A stretch of DNA of 64,000 nucleotides from CAWFKS01 sp963816435 (GCA_963816435.1 CAWFKS010000006.1:186001-250000), one strand, 5' to 3'; shown: positions 34,541-43,633, counted from the first letter of the stretch. Numbers and translations are program-made. The notes: generated by a model not told the origin, from the sequence alone.

Positions 34541-35905
34541 TCAGCGCATGACTGCGTAGCAGGCGATGGACTTCTTCTTGAGCGCGCTGCAGGCGCCCCA
34601 CGCGTCGTTCTTGGAGGAGAAGCCTCCATAGCGGGCGCGGTAGTAAAGGGTGCCGCCCTTCGTGAAGGTCTCGGTGAAGGGCGAGGCGTGGGCGAGGATG
34701 CCGGCTGCCTTGGCCGTGGTGCGCGACAGGAATGCCTTCGCGTCGGACTCGCTTTCCAGCGAGGCGACCTGGATTACCCAACCGCTCGGCAGCGCCACCT
34801 CCGCTCTGGTGGAAGCCGTCTTCACGGGGTCGATGTTCTGAGGCGTCTGCGTCAACGCAGCGGTCTTGGCGACGGCTGCAGGCGCGGCCTGTTCCTTGGG
34901 TGCGGCGTAGGCGATCACCGGGGCGGCCTTGACCGGACGCAGATCCGGCGTCGGCGCGTCCTTCTTCGGCAGGGCGATCGCCGCGACAAGCCCCTTGGTT
35001 ACCGGCACCTGCGCGATCAGGTCGCCGTCACCACGGCGGGAAGCCTTGGGCAGATAGGCATTGATGAGCTTGACCATCTGAGCATCGCGGCTGCGCGCGG
35101 AGCGCCCGCCCATGACGACGGCAACGATACTCCTGCCATTGTCCTCGACCGACGACACGAGGTTGAAGCCGGAGGCGCGGGTGTAGCCCGTCTTGATGCC
35201 GTCCATGCCCTTCACGCGGCCGAGCAGGTGATTGTGATTGCCGTAGCGGCGGTTGCCGTAGGCGAAGACGCGCGTCGAAAAGTAGCCGTAGTACTGCGGG
35301 AAATGCTCGCGGAGAGCGATCCCGAGCCGCGCCATGTCGTGCGCGGTCGTGTGCTGCTGGCTGTTGGGCAATCCGTTCGCGTTGCGAAAGACGGTGTTGC
35401 TCATGCCAAGGGCACGAGCCTTGGCGGTCATCATGCGGGCGAATGTCGTCTCGGACCCGCCGAGAAACTCGCCAAGCGCGGTCGCGACATCGTTTGCCGA
35501 TTTCGTGACCAGGGCCAGAATCGCGTCGTTGACTGCGATGGTCTGGCCCGGCCTCAGCCCGATCTTGGTCGGGGGCTCGGCAGCGCCGTTTCGGGTCATC
35601 GGAACGCGCGTCTGCTTGGTGATCTTGCCGCTCTCGAGCGCCTCGAACACCAGGTAGAGCGTCATCATCTTGGTCAGCGACGCGGGGTAGCGCGGTGCAT
35701 CCGCGCTCAACTCGTAGAGCGTCCGCCCGGTCTTGGCGTCGATCACGATGCCGGCATATTTCGAATTTGCCGAGGCCTGCGGCGTTCCTGTGAACAGGAC
35801 GGCCGCCGAGATAAAGGCGGTCGCGAGGAGAAGTGGAAGTCTGCTTATTGCGTTTACGGATCGCGCACGACCCCATGCCAATGTCTGACGCACGGCCACA
35901 CCCAT
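34541..35905 (-). CDS. D-alanyl-D-alanine carboxypeptidase with C-terminal SPOR domain
   Basis: This 454-residue periplasmic penicillin-binding protein of the DacA type begins with a signal sequence (about 20-47, LPLLLATAFISAAVLFTG then PQASA). The active site is S76-L-T-K79, then SAN in VTKSANDVA, and KTG in DGIKTGYTR. A low-complexity Ala/Pro linker (about 320-375) leads to a SPOR domain (GWVIQVASLESESDAKAFL to GACSALKKKSIACYAV), which binds denuded glycan at the division septum. The enzyme trims the terminal D-Ala of the stem peptide. It is a single-gene unit diverging from the phasin. Confidence 0.92.
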   Translation of the reverse strand: MGVAVRQTLAWGRARSVNAISRLPLLLATAFISAAVLFTGTPQASANSKYAGIVIDAKTGRTLYELSADAPRYPASLTKMMTLYLVFEALESGKITKQTRVPMTRNGAAEPPTKIGLRPGQTIAVNDAILALVTKSANDVATALGEFLGGSETTFARMMTAKARALGMSNTVFRNANGLPNSQQHTTAHDMARLGIALREHFPQYYGYFSTRVFAYGNRRYGNHNHLLGRVKGMDGIKTGYTRASGFNLVSSVEDNGRSIVAVVMGGRSARSRDAQMVKLINAYLPKASRRGDGDLIAQVPVTKGLVAAIALPKKDAPTPDLRPVKAAPVIAYAAPKEQAAPAAVAKTAALTQTPQNIDPVKTASTRAEVALPSGWVIQVASLESESDAKAFLSRTTAKAAGILAHASPFTETFTKGGTLYYRARYGGFSSKNDAWGACSALKKKSIACYAVMR

Positions 35906-36067
35906 TTACTCTGGACTTGCTGTCTGCCGGCAACCGTCCTTGCCAGCTTTTGAAGGAGCCTAGGGGTGTCAGCGTTACCAATCCGTTTATGGTAACCGCT
36001 TCCTTCACGTTTTTGCCGGTGTTCGACTCCAATTGGAGCGATCTGCCGATTTCCGCAGCGGCAGGTG

Positions 36068-36096
36068 TTGACTTTTTGTGCAGTGCACACTAGTTT
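36068..36096 (+). promoter_or_regulatory. Promoter of the phasin gene with embedded palindrome
   Basis: TTGACT (36068-36073) and TAGTTT (36091-36096) are 17 bases apart. Between them lies TGTGCA-G-TGCACA (36077-36089), a perfect 6-1-6 inverted repeat built from TGC/GCA units, the kind of site bound by the PHA repressor PhaR. Repressor binding there would block RNA polymerase. Confidence 0.6.
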
Positions 36097-36140
36097 GTGT
36101 GCATCGCAACAATCGCACCGGACACGGAAGGACCAACCCG

Positions 36141-36470
36141 ATGATGCAGAGTTTCGAAGACACCGGAAAATTCAGCAAGGAATTCATGGACACCGGGCTG
36201 AAGAGCTTCGCCGCCGTATCCAAGAACATGCAGACCATGACCGTCGAGGCGACCGAATACGCCAAGAAGGCGTTCGAAAACAGCAGCGCGACGTTCGAGA
36301 AGCTTCTGACTGCCAAGTCTTTCGACAAAGCGCTCGAGATCCAGACCGAATATGCCAAGCAGGCATACGAGGGTATGGTCGCGCAGTCGACGAAGATGGG
36401 CGACCTCTACGCCGAGATGGCCAAGGAAGCCTACAAGCCGTTCGAATCGGTGGTCGCCAAGGCCAAGTAA
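36141..36470 (+). CDS. Phasin family protein
   Basis: This 109-residue, fully helical protein covers polyhydroxyalkanoate granules in the family's known role. The pattern FMDTGLKSFAAVSKNMQTMTVEATEYAKKAFENSSATFEKLLTAKS is an amphipathic phasin helix, followed by the typical IQTEYAKQAYEGMVAQ stretch and the ending PFESVVAKAK. It has its own promoter with a PhaR-like palindrome and its own strong terminator, so it is a self-contained unit. No pha synthesis gene lies in the window. Confidence 0.9.
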   Translation: MMQSFEDTGKFSKEFMDTGLKSFAAVSKNMQTMTVEATEYAKKAFENSSATFEKLLTAKSFDKALEIQTEYAKQAYEGMVAQSTKMGDLYAEMAKEAYKPFESVVAKAK

Positions 36471-36508
36471 TTCCGGCATTCGACTGGGCGAACACTGTTC
36501 GCCTTCAC

Positions 36509-36542
36509 AAGCCCGGCCGCGCCTTCGCGGCCGGGCTTTTTC
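36509..36542 (+). terminator. Strong rho-independent terminator of the phasin gene
   Basis: AAGCCCGGCCGCG pairs perfectly with CGCGGCCGGGCTT around a CCTT loop and is followed by TTT. It begins 38 bases after the phasin stop codon. Confidence 0.95.
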
Positions 36543-36604
36543 GTGCGTCCTTCAAGCGCACCGCGGTGCTGCGCAAAATCCCGGTTTCCGTTGGGAGAGC
36601 CGTA

Positions 36605-36632
36605 TTGTCAGCACAAAAGAAGGGCTTACAAT
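36605..36632 (+). promoter_or_regulatory. Predicted promoter of clpS-clpA
   Basis: TTGTCA (36605-36610) and TACAAT (36627-36632) are 16 bases apart. This is a near-consensus pair about 80 bases upstream of the clpS start. Confidence 0.7.
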
Positions 36633-36713
36633 CCGCCAATCGAGACCTACATGTCGTGGTCTGGACCAGACGCGACGAACTGGAAGGAAGCATTGAATTC
36701 TTGTGGGGCGGCC

Positions 36714-37064
36714 ATGACGGATATCGTGGCGAGGATGCAGCAGGGCAACGAGGACGGCAGCGGAAATGGCCGCGGCACGGCGGTGATTACCCGCACGAGA
36801 ACGAAGACCAAGAAGCCCAGCCTCTACCGCGTTCTCATTCTCAACGACGACTACACCCCGATGGAGTTCGTGGTCCACGTGCTCGAGCGGTTCTTCCAGA
36901 AGGATCGCGAGGCCGCGACCCGCATAATGCTGCACGTTCACAATCACGGAGTGGGCGAATGCGGGGTCTATACATTCGAGGTGGCCGAGACCAAAGTGTC
37001 CCAGGTCATGGATTTTGCCCGTCAGCATCAGCACCCGCTGCAATGCGTGATGGAGAAGAAGTGA
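36714..37064 (+). CDS. clpS: ATP-dependent Clp protease adaptor ClpS
   Basis: This 116-residue adaptor delivers N-degron substrates to ClpAP. A flexible basic N-terminus (residues 1-33) is followed by the folded core: YRVLILNDDYTPMEFVVHVL, with the NDDYTPMEF motif that forms the N-degron pocket, then FFQKDREAATRIMLHVHNHGVGECGVYTFEVAE. The start at 36714 follows GGGGCGG. clpA begins eight bases after the stop, the standard adaptor-unfoldase operon. Confidence 0.96.
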   Translation: MTDIVARMQQGNEDGSGNGRGTAVITRTRTKTKKPSLYRVLILNDDYTPMEFVVHVLERFFQKDREAATRIMLHVHNHGVGECGVYTFEVAETKVSQVMDFARQHQHPLQCVMEKK

Positions 37065-37072
37065 GGTTCTGA

Positions 37073-39529
37073 ATGCCGGCTTTCTCCCAAGGCCTGGAAC
37101 GTGCGCTGCACCAGGCGCTCACCTTCGCCAATGAACGTCATCATGAATACGCAACTCTCGAGCACCTGCTGCTGGCCCTCATCGACGATTCCGACGCGGC
37201 CGCGGTCATGCGCGCGTGCAATGTAGACCTGGACGAGCTGAAGCAGACCGTCCTCCACTACATCGACAGCGAACTCGACAACCTCGTCACCGGCTACGAC
37301 GAGGATTCCAAGCCGACAGCCGGTTTCCAGCGCGTGATCCAGCGCGCGGTCATCCACGTGCAGTCCTCCGGCCGTGAGGAAGTTTCGGGCGCCAACGTGC
37401 TGGTCGCGATTTTCGCCGAGCGCGAAAGCCATGCCGCCTTCTTCCTGCAGGAGCAGCAGATGACCCGCTACGACGCGGTCAACTACATCTCCCACGGCAT
37501 CGCAAAGCGTCCGGGCGCCTCGGAGGCTCGCTCGCCGCGCGGCGTCGAGGAAGAGCAGCCGGGGCAGGGTGGCGCCGAGAACGAGGAGGGCGGCAAGAAG
37601 AAGCAGCAGGACGCGCTTACTGCCTACTGCGTCAACCTCAACCAGAAGGCTCGTGCCGGCCGCATCGATCCGCTGATCGGTCGCGAATCGGAAATCAACC
37701 GGACGATCCAGGTGCTTTGCCGCCGTTCCAAGAACAATCCGCTCTATGTGGGAGATCCAGGCGTCGGCAAGACGGCGATCGCTGAAGGGCTCGCCAAGCG
37801 GATCGTCGAGGGCGATGTGCCCGACGTGCTCGAGGACGCGACGATCTTCGCGCTCGACATGGGCACGCTGCTTGCGGGCACGCGCTACCGCGGCGATTTC
37901 GAGGAACGACTGAAGCAGGTCGTGAAGGAGCTCGAGGAGTTTCCGGGTGCGGTCCTGTTCATCGATGAGATCCATACGGTGATCGGCGCCGGCGCGACCT
38001 CGGGCGGCGCGATGGATGCATCGAACCTTCTGAAGCCGGCGCTGTCGTCGGGGACGATCCGCTGCATCGGCTCGACCACCTACAAGGAATTCCGGCAGTT
38101 CTTCGAGAAGGACCGCGCTCTGGTGCGGCGCTTCCAGAAGATCGACGTCAACGAGCCGACGGTCGAGGATGCGATCGCCATCATGAAGGGGCTCAAGCCC
38201 TATTTCGAGGACTTCCACCGCGTCCGCTACACCAACGACGCCATCAAGGCGGCGGTCGAGCTGTCGTCCCGCTATATCAATGACCGCAAGCTGCCGGACA
38301 AGGCGATCGACGTTGTCGACGAGACCGGCGCCTCGCAGATGCTGCTGCCCGAGTCCCGCCGCAAGAAGACGATCGGCGTCAAGGAAATCGAGGCGACCAT
38401 CGCCACGATGGCCCGCATTCCGCCGAAGACCGTCTCGGCCGACGACGAGAAGGTGCTGGCCGGCCTCGAGACCGAACTCAAGCGCGTCGTCTACGGGCAG
38501 GATACGGCGATCGAAGCACTTTCTTCCTCGATCAAGCTCGCCCGTGCGGGTTTGCGCGAGCCGGAGAAGCCGATCGGCTCCTACCTGTTCTCAGGGCCGA
38601 CCGGTGTCGGCAAGACCGAGGTCGCAAAGCAGCTCGCAGCGTCGCTGGGTGTCGAACTGTTGCGCTTCGACATGTCGGAATACATGGAGCGCCATACCGT
38701 TTCGCGGCTGATCGGTGCGCCTCCCGGATATGTCGGCTTCGACCAGGGTGGCCTGCTGACCGACGGCGTCGACCAGCATCCACACTGCGTGCTTCTGCTC
38801 GACGAGATCGAGAAGGCACACCCGGACCTGTTCAACATCCTTCTGCAGGTCATGGATCATGGCAAGCTGACGGACCACAACGGAAAGCAGATCGACTTCC
38901 GCAACGTCGTGCTGATCATGACCACGAACGCGGGTGCTGCCGACATGGCGAAGGCGGCGATCGGCTTCGGTTCCTCCAAGCGCGAGGGCGACGACATGGA
39001 GGCGATCAACCGGATGTTCACGCCGGAGTTCCGCAACCGTCTCGATGCCATCATTCCGTTCGGTTCGCTGCCGGTTCCGGTGATCCACCAGGTCGTCCAG
39101 AAGTTCGTCATGCAGCTCGAGGCGCAACTCGCTGAACGTCGCGTGACCTTCGACCTGTCCGATGAGGCGATCGCCTGGCTGGCCGACAAGGGCTATGACG
39201 AGCGCATGGGCGCGCGGCCGCTCGGCCGGGTGATCCAGGAGCACATCAAGAAGCCGCTGGCCGAAGAGGTACTGTTCGGGAAGCTGCGCAAGGGCGGAAC
39301 GGTGCGCGTCACCGTCGAGACCAAGGATACCGGCAAAACCGGCCTGCATCTCGAGGCGATTGCCGACGAAGTGCCGGTCAAGCCGAAGAAGGAGACGCCG
39401 GAACGCGCTACGCCGCGCCGAAAGTCGACGCGCAAGACGACTGCGAAGAAGGCGTCTTCATCGAAGCCGAAGTCGGGTGGCGAGACGCAGAAGCGCAGCA
39501 TCGTTCCGCAGCTTCCGCGCAAGTCCTGA
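37073..39529 (+). CDS. clpA: ATP-dependent Clp protease ATP-binding subunit ClpA
   Basis: This is an 818-residue AAA+ unfoldase. The N-domain (1-145) has two Clp_N repeats (FSQGLERALHQALTFANERHHEY). The linker contains an acidic/basic patch (GAENEEGGKKKQQ). Walker A motifs are GDPGVGKTA and GPTGVGKTE; the Walker B acids lie in VLFIDEIH and LLLDEIEKAH. An IGF loop (AAIGFGSSK) for ClpP docking is present. The last 55 residues are an unusual Lys/Arg/Ser/Thr tail (TPRRKSTRKTTAKKASSSK) longer than in E. coli ClpA (758 residues). The frame is intact. Confidence 0.97.
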   Translation: MPAFSQGLERALHQALTFANERHHEYATLEHLLLALIDDSDAAAVMRACNVDLDELKQTVLHYIDSELDNLVTGYDEDSKPTAGFQRVIQRAVIHVQSSGREEVSGANVLVAIFAERESHAAFFLQEQQMTRYDAVNYISHGIAKRPGASEARSPRGVEEEQPGQGGAENEEGGKKKQQDALTAYCVNLNQKARAGRIDPLIGRESEINRTIQVLCRRSKNNPLYVGDPGVGKTAIAEGLAKRIVEGDVPDVLEDATIFALDMGTLLAGTRYRGDFEERLKQVVKELEEFPGAVLFIDEIHTVIGAGATSGGAMDASNLLKPALSSGTIRCIGSTTYKEFRQFFEKDRALVRRFQKIDVNEPTVEDAIAIMKGLKPYFEDFHRVRYTNDAIKAAVELSSRYINDRKLPDKAIDVVDETGASQMLLPESRRKKTIGVKEIEATIATMARIPPKTVSADDEKVLAGLETELKRVVYGQDTAIEALSSSIKLARAGLREPEKPIGSYLFSGPTGVGKTEVAKQLAASLGVELLRFDMSEYMERHTVSRLIGAPPGYVGFDQGGLLTDGVDQHPHCVLLLDEIEKAHPDLFNILLQVMDHGKLTDHNGKQIDFRNVVLIMTTNAGAADMAKAAIGFGSSKREGDDMEAINRMFTPEFRNRLDAIIPFGSLPVPVIHQVVQKFVMQLEAQLAERRVTFDLSDEAIAWLADKGYDERMGARPLGRVIQEHIKKPLAEEVLFGKLRKGGTVRVTVETKDTGKTGLHLEAIADEVPVKPKKETPERATPRRKSTRKTTAKKASSSKPKSGGETQKRSIVPQLPRKS

Positions 39530-39553
39530 GCGGATCGACGAGCCTGAAACTGG

Positions 39554-39590
39554 CGGGCGTGCACCCGAGAAGGTGCGCGCCCGTTTTGTT
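39554..39590 (+). terminator. Rho-independent terminator of clpS-clpA
   Basis: CGGGCGTGCACC pairs with GGTGCGCGCCCG (one mismatch) around CGAGAA and is followed by TTTTGTT. It begins 25 bases after the clpA stop codon. Confidence 0.9.
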
Positions 39591-39665
39591 GTCGTCTCAC
39601 CCGAAGGCCCACGACCAATCGTGGTGCTCGCACGTTGCGGCGGCGCGTGCTAGCAGCGATCACCA

Positions 39666-40427
39666 ATGATCAACTCTCAAGGCAACGCCGCCGCACTCGC
39701 TGACGACCAGCCGGCCCACGGCGGTCACTTTCGCTGGTATCTAAGGGGCGTGCGGGCGGCCATCTCGTTGCCTGCCCTCATTCTCGCTTCGAGCTTCGTC
39801 GGCTTCGCCGCGCTGGCAATCCAGGCGGGGCTGACGGTCACGCAGACCGTGTTCATGACTGCTGTCATGTGGGCGCTGCCCGCCAAGGTCGTCATGGTCG
39901 GTGCCGTGATTGCCGGCAATTCGATGCCGGCAACTGCCTTCGCGGTTGCGCTCTCGTCGGTTCGGCTGACACCCATGGTCGTGGCGCTGGTGCCCGAGCT
40001 GCGCGGGCCGCGCACCCGCGAATGGGTGCTCTACGTGCTTTCGCACTTCGTTGCCGTCACCTCATGGGTAATCGCGATGGAGCGTATCCGCGAGGTCCCC
40101 CGCGACATGCGCACTGCATGGTATTGCGGTGTCGGATCCACGCTCGTTGGCCTGAACATGGGCGTGGTGACGACGGTCTACCTGCTGGCTGCGGGCTTGC
40201 CGCGAACCGTCTCGGCGGCGCTTCTGCTGCTCACGCCGCTCTACTTCCTGACCTCGCTGTGGGGGTCGGCCCGTGAGCGCGCCAGCCACGTCGCGATGAT
40301 CCTCGGCCTCTTGCTCGGACCGATCCTGCACGTGCTAGCTCCCGATTTCAGCCTGCTTGCCACTGGCGTCACGGGCGGGGTAGCGGCTTGGCTCTGGCAT
40401 GTCTGGCAGCGCCGGAGGGCACGATGA
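39666..40427 (+). CDS. azlC: Branched-chain amino acid exporter, large subunit AzlC
   Basis: This 253-residue inner-membrane protein has about eight hydrophobic segments and the AzlC pattern: ISLPALILASSFVGFAALA, MTAVMWALPAKVVMVG, and SSVRLTPMVVALVPELRG, with the conserved R-x-x-P-M stretch. With AzlD it forms the LIV-E exporter (AzlCD/YgaZH), which expels excess branched-chain amino acids. The stop overlaps the azlD start (ATGA). There is no adjacent Lrp-type regulator. Confidence 0.92.
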   Translation: MINSQGNAAALADDQPAHGGHFRWYLRGVRAAISLPALILASSFVGFAALAIQAGLTVTQTVFMTAVMWALPAKVVMVGAVIAGNSMPATAFAVALSSVRLTPMVVALVPELRGPRTREWVLYVLSHFVAVTSWVIAMERIREVPRDMRTAWYCGVGSTLVGLNMGVVTTVYLLAAGLPRTVSAALLLLTPLYFLTSLWGSARERASHVAMILGLLLGPILHVLAPDFSLLATGVTGGVAAWLWHVWQRRRAR

Positions 40428-40771
40428 GCTTCGGCGCTTTCGATGCCTGGTGGTGGCCGTTCCTCTTCATCCTCGCAGCCGGCTGGCTGCCCACCGACTG
40501 CTGGCGGGCGCTCGGCGTCTTCCTGGGAGGGCGACTGTCGGAGGATGCGGAGATATTGGTGCTGGTGCGGTCGATGGCGACGGCGCTGGTGGCGGCGGTG
40601 ATTTCCAGCCTGATCGTTTTCCCCGCTGGTCCACTGGCAGACACCTCGCTGGCGCTGCGCATCGGCGCGTCAGTCGCGGGCTTCGTCGCCTATCTTGCGG
40701 CCCGCAAGCGGGTAATCGTCGGCATTCTGGCGGGCGAGGCGGTGCTGATGGCGGGAATGCTGCTGGCCTGA
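40424..40771 (+). CDS. azlD: Branched-chain amino acid exporter, small subunit AzlD
   Basis: This 115-residue membrane protein has about four hydrophobic segments, including WWWPFLFILAAGWLPTDCWRALGVFLGGR, where the G-x-x-x-T-x-x-x-R-x-x-G pattern of AzlD is seen, and VLVRSMATALVAAVISSLIVFP. It is translated together with azlC through the ATGA overlap. It ends five bases before the convergent HIT gene. Confidence 0.9.
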   Translation: MSFGAFDAWWWPFLFILAAGWLPTDCWRALGVFLGGRLSEDAEILVLVRSMATALVAAVISSLIVFPAGPLADTSLALRIGASVAGFVAYLAARKRVIVGILAGEAVLMAGMLLA

Positions 40772-40776
40772 GCGGG

Positions 40777-41214
40777 TCAGCCGAGTTCCTCGATCGCCGC
40801 GCGCAGCTTCTCGGCATTGGCAACCAGCGAAGCCTGCTCGGCCATCTGCCCCGAATGCGGCTTCAGCGCGACGCCCTCGAAACGCGGAATGACGTGGACG
40901 TGCAGGTGGAAGACCACCTGGCCCCCGGCAGGTTCGTTGAATTGCTGGATCGTGGTTCCGTCCGCCGCAAACGCCTTTTTCCCGGCCTTCGCGACCTTCT
41001 GGACGGTTCGCATTACGGCCGCGAGACTATCGGGGTCGGCGTCGAAGATGTTGCGCGAGGGCGCCTTGGGGATGACCAGCGCATGGCCGTCGCCGCGCGG
41101 CATGATATCCATGAACGCCAGCGTCTGGTTGTCCTCGTACACCTTGTGAGCCGGCAGTTCGCCGCGCAGGATCTTGGCGAAGATGTTGTCGGGGTCATAA
41201 GGCGTTTGGCTCAT
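40777..41214 (-). CDS. HIT family protein (nucleotide-binding hydrolase)
   Basis: This 145-residue HIT-fold protein starts MSQTPYDPDNIFAKILRGELP and has the catalytic triad VVFHLHVHVIPRF (H-x-H-x-H). GHALVIPKAPSRNIFD is typical of the HinT/PKCI branch, which hydrolyses AMP-amino acid phosphoramidates and similar adenylates. It is a single-gene unit convergent with azlCD and divergent from the SMR pump. Confidence 0.93.
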   Translation of the reverse strand: MSQTPYDPDNIFAKILRGELPAHKVYEDNQTLAFMDIMPRGDGHALVIPKAPSRNIFDADPDSLAAVMRTVQKVAKAGKKAFAADGTTIQQFNEPAGGQVVFHLHVHVIPRFEGVALKPHSGQMAEQASLVANAEKLRAAIEELG

Positions 41215-41307
41215 TGTGTCCTCGCGAGATGGTCGATTGCCCGCGCATGTTTCGGCGCTAGGCTGCCGGGCGTCAACAGTGCTCGGCTACCTATTCGGGA
41301 ATGCGCA

Positions 41308-41637
41308 ATGAACTACGTCTACCTTGCCGCTGCGATCCTGTTCGAGGTGTTGGCGACCACTGCGCTTGCGCAGTCGAACGGCTTGACGCGCCTGTGGCCG
41401 TCGCTGATCACGGCCGGCGGTTATGCACTGGCCTTTTTCTTCCTGTCGCTGCCGTTGAAAACCATGCCGGTCGGAATCGTCTACGCAATATGGTCGGGCG
41501 CTGGGATTATCGCCATTACGGCGATCGGCTGGCTGTGGCTGCGCCAGACGCTGGATGCGCCTGCGATCGTGGGGATGGTATTGATCGTCGCCGGCGTCCT
41601 CGTCATCAACCTGTTTTCGCGAACCGTGGCTCACTGA
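41308..41637 (+). CDS. SMR family multidrug efflux protein (EmrE/QacE-like)
   Basis: This 109-residue protein has four membrane helices. Glu13 in AAILFEVLATT corresponds to the proton- and drug-binding Glu14 of EmrE. The segments GLTRLWPS, VYAIWSGAGI and GMVLIVAGVLVINLFSR match EmrE more closely than the guanidinium exporter SugE. It should export lipophilic cations as an antiparallel dimer. The gene is alone; a converging gene ends 17 bases after it. Confidence 0.92.
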   Translation: MNYVYLAAAILFEVLATTALAQSNGLTRLWPSLITAGGYALAFFFLSLPLKTMPVGIVYAIWSGAGIIAITAIGWLWLRQTLDAPAIVGMVLIVAGVLVINLFSRTVAH

Positions 41638-41653
41638 CGAGGGCTTGGCGGTC

Positions 41654-42859
41654 TCACCCCTTCCTGAAGGGGCCTCGCTCGGAGAGATACTCACCGATCT
41701 CGGCGACGTCGCGCCGCTCCTGCTCCAGATAGTCCGCCACCGCGTCCCTGAGACCCGGGTGCGCTATATAGTGCGCCGAGTGCGTGGTGACCGGCATGTA
41801 GCCGCGCGCCAGCTTGTGCTCGCCTTGCGCGCCGGCCTCGACGGTCTTCAGCCCGCGCGCGATCGCGAAATCGATTGCCTGGTGATAGCAGACCTCGAAG
41901 TGCAGGAACGGGTGATCCTCGAGACAACCCCAGTTGCGGCCGTAGAGCGTGTCGCCGCCGATGAAGTTGATGGCGCCGGCAATGTAGCGGCCGCTTCTCT
42001 TTGCCATCACCAGCAGCACGTCCTCGCCCATACGCTCGCCGATCAGCGAGAAGAATTTGCGATTGAGATAGGGCCGGCCCCATTTGCGGCTGCCCGTATC
42101 CATGTAGAAGGCGAAAAAATCATCCCACACCGTCTCGGTAAGATCGGAGCCGGTCAGCCATTCGATGGTTATGCCGTTCTCGACGGCGCTGCGGCGCTCC
42201 TTCTTCAGGGCTTTCCGCTTGCGCGAGGCAAGCGTGCCAAGAAAATCGTCGTAGGCGCCGAAGCCTTCGTTGTGGAAATGAAACTGCTGGTCGGTGCGGT
42301 GCAGGAAGCCGCGCGCTTCGAGCGCCTCCGCCTCGGCCTGTCGGGCAAATGTCACGTGCGCCGACGACACGCCGAGGCGATCGGTCAGAGTCTTCAATCC
42401 CTCGGCGAGCGCGATCCGCACTGTTTCCACGTCTGTGCCGTGTCGCGCCAGCAGGCGGGGACCCGTAGCGGGCGTGAAGGGCACCGCTACCTGGAGTTTG
42501 GGATAGTATCGACCCCCGGCGCGCTCGTAGGCATTCGCCCAACCGTAGTCGAAAACGTATTCACCCTGGCTGTGGGATTTCAGGTAGCAGGCCGCCGCAC
42601 CGAGCAAAGACCCGTCTTCTGATTCCAGCCGCAGGTGCTGCGGCTGCCAGCCGGTGTTCGCCGTCGCGCAGCCGCTGTCTTCCACTGCGGAGAGGAAGGC
42701 GTACGACAGGAACGGATTATAGGGAAGACTGCCGTTCTCGCGCTGCGTGCCGGACAAGGTCGACCACTCGGCGGCGGTAAAGTGCTCCATCCCGGGCACG
42801 ACGCGTATGGCGATTTCGCCTGTCGCGTCGACGTTGTTCCGGTCGCCCCTGCTGTTCAT
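41654..42859 (-). CDS. FemAB-like GNAT superfamily protein (DUF482, COG3146)
   Basis: This 401-residue cytoplasmic protein belongs to the group annotated as peptidoglycan biosynthesis-like or DUF482 acyltransferases, with two GNAT-like halves. Recognisable segments are WSTLSGTQRENGSLPYNPFLSYAF, FDYGWANAYERAGGRYYPKLQVAVPFTPATGPRLL, LASRKRKALKKERR, FYMDTGSRKWGRPYLNRKFF and EAGAQGEHKLARGYMPV. Function unproven. It is probably the end of the RidA-GDPD-DUF482 minus-strand run; the gap to the GDPD stop is 46 bases. Confidence 0.85.
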   Translation of the reverse strand: MNSRGDRNNVDATGEIAIRVVPGMEHFTAAEWSTLSGTQRENGSLPYNPFLSYAFLSAVEDSGCATANTGWQPQHLRLESEDGSLLGAAACYLKSHSQGEYVFDYGWANAYERAGGRYYPKLQVAVPFTPATGPRLLARHGTDVETVRIALAEGLKTLTDRLGVSSAHVTFARQAEAEALEARGFLHRTDQQFHFHNEGFGAYDDFLGTLASRKRKALKKERRSAVENGITIEWLTGSDLTETVWDDFFAFYMDTGSRKWGRPYLNRKFFSLIGERMGEDVLLVMAKRSGRYIAGAINFIGGDTLYGRNWGCLEDHPFLHFEVCYHQAIDFAIARGLKTVEAGAQGEHKLARGYMPVTTHSAHYIAHPGLRDAVADYLEQERRDVAEIGEYLSERGPFRKG

Positions 42860-42905
42860 GTCCTAAGACTTACGGCGCAAATTGTGCATTGCAAGATCGC
42901 GCGGA

Positions 42906-43626
42906 CTACTCTTTCGGACGAAAGCCTTCGAAGGTCATCTGATCGGCGTGGCGGAATGTCGCGTCCACCTGCCACTGCTCACGCACCGTCCAGGTGATTA
43001 TCGGTAGGCCCAGATTTTTCCTTGCGACTTCGGTGAAGCGGTTCGGAAGATCCGCTACCGAGAACGACACGAACGAGATGTCGTGCGCCAGCATGGAAAA
43101 GTGCTGCTCGAGATCGCGTGAGCCGCGTCCTTCCGCGGTCAGACCGCCTGGCTACGTGGGGAGCTTCATCGGCGAACCGCCTCACGAGGCGGTGGTCGAA
43201 GGACATGATCGCTGCCTTGCCGTCGTATGTTTCGAGCGCTGCCGCCACGCGAGCCACCAGACCTCGGTCGTCACCGGGAGGAGACTTGAGCTCGACGACG
43301 ATCGGCACGCGCCCGGCCACCAGCGCCAACATTTCGGCAAAAGTCGGCACATGATCCGCCGTGCCCCCGACGCGCAGTTGCACCAATTCGGAGGCGGGCT
43401 TGTCGCACAGCTGTCCTTCAGCGCCGGTCAGCCGCTGAAGAGCGTGATCGTGAAAGACGATAGGCACGCCGTCGGCCGACAGGTGCACGTCGCACTCGAT
43501 CGCGAAGCCTGCCGCGCATGCCGCCTCGAATGCGGACAGCGTGTTTTCCCATCGTTCGTGGTTGAGATCGTGCAGCCCGCGATGCGCTATGGGGCGCTGG
43601 ATGAGCCAGGAAATATCCTTGTCCAT
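42906..43626 (-). CDS. Glycerophosphodiester phosphodiesterase (frame broken once)
   Basis: The inferred 239-residue GDPD hydrolyses glycerophosphodiesters to glycerol-3-phosphate and alcohol. The catalytic pieces are PIAHRGLHD (general base His), ENTLSAFEAACAAGFAIECDVHLS (metal-binding Glu and Asp) and VPIVFHDHALQRLTG. The C-terminal part LPIITWTVREQWQVDATFRHADQMTFEGF lies in another frame. The frames join at about 43146, where an extra base sits in AGGCGGTCTG. The gene follows the RidA gene by seven bases. The short length is like cytoplasmic UgpQ. Confidence 0.87.
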
Positions 43627-43633
43627 GCTGCGC

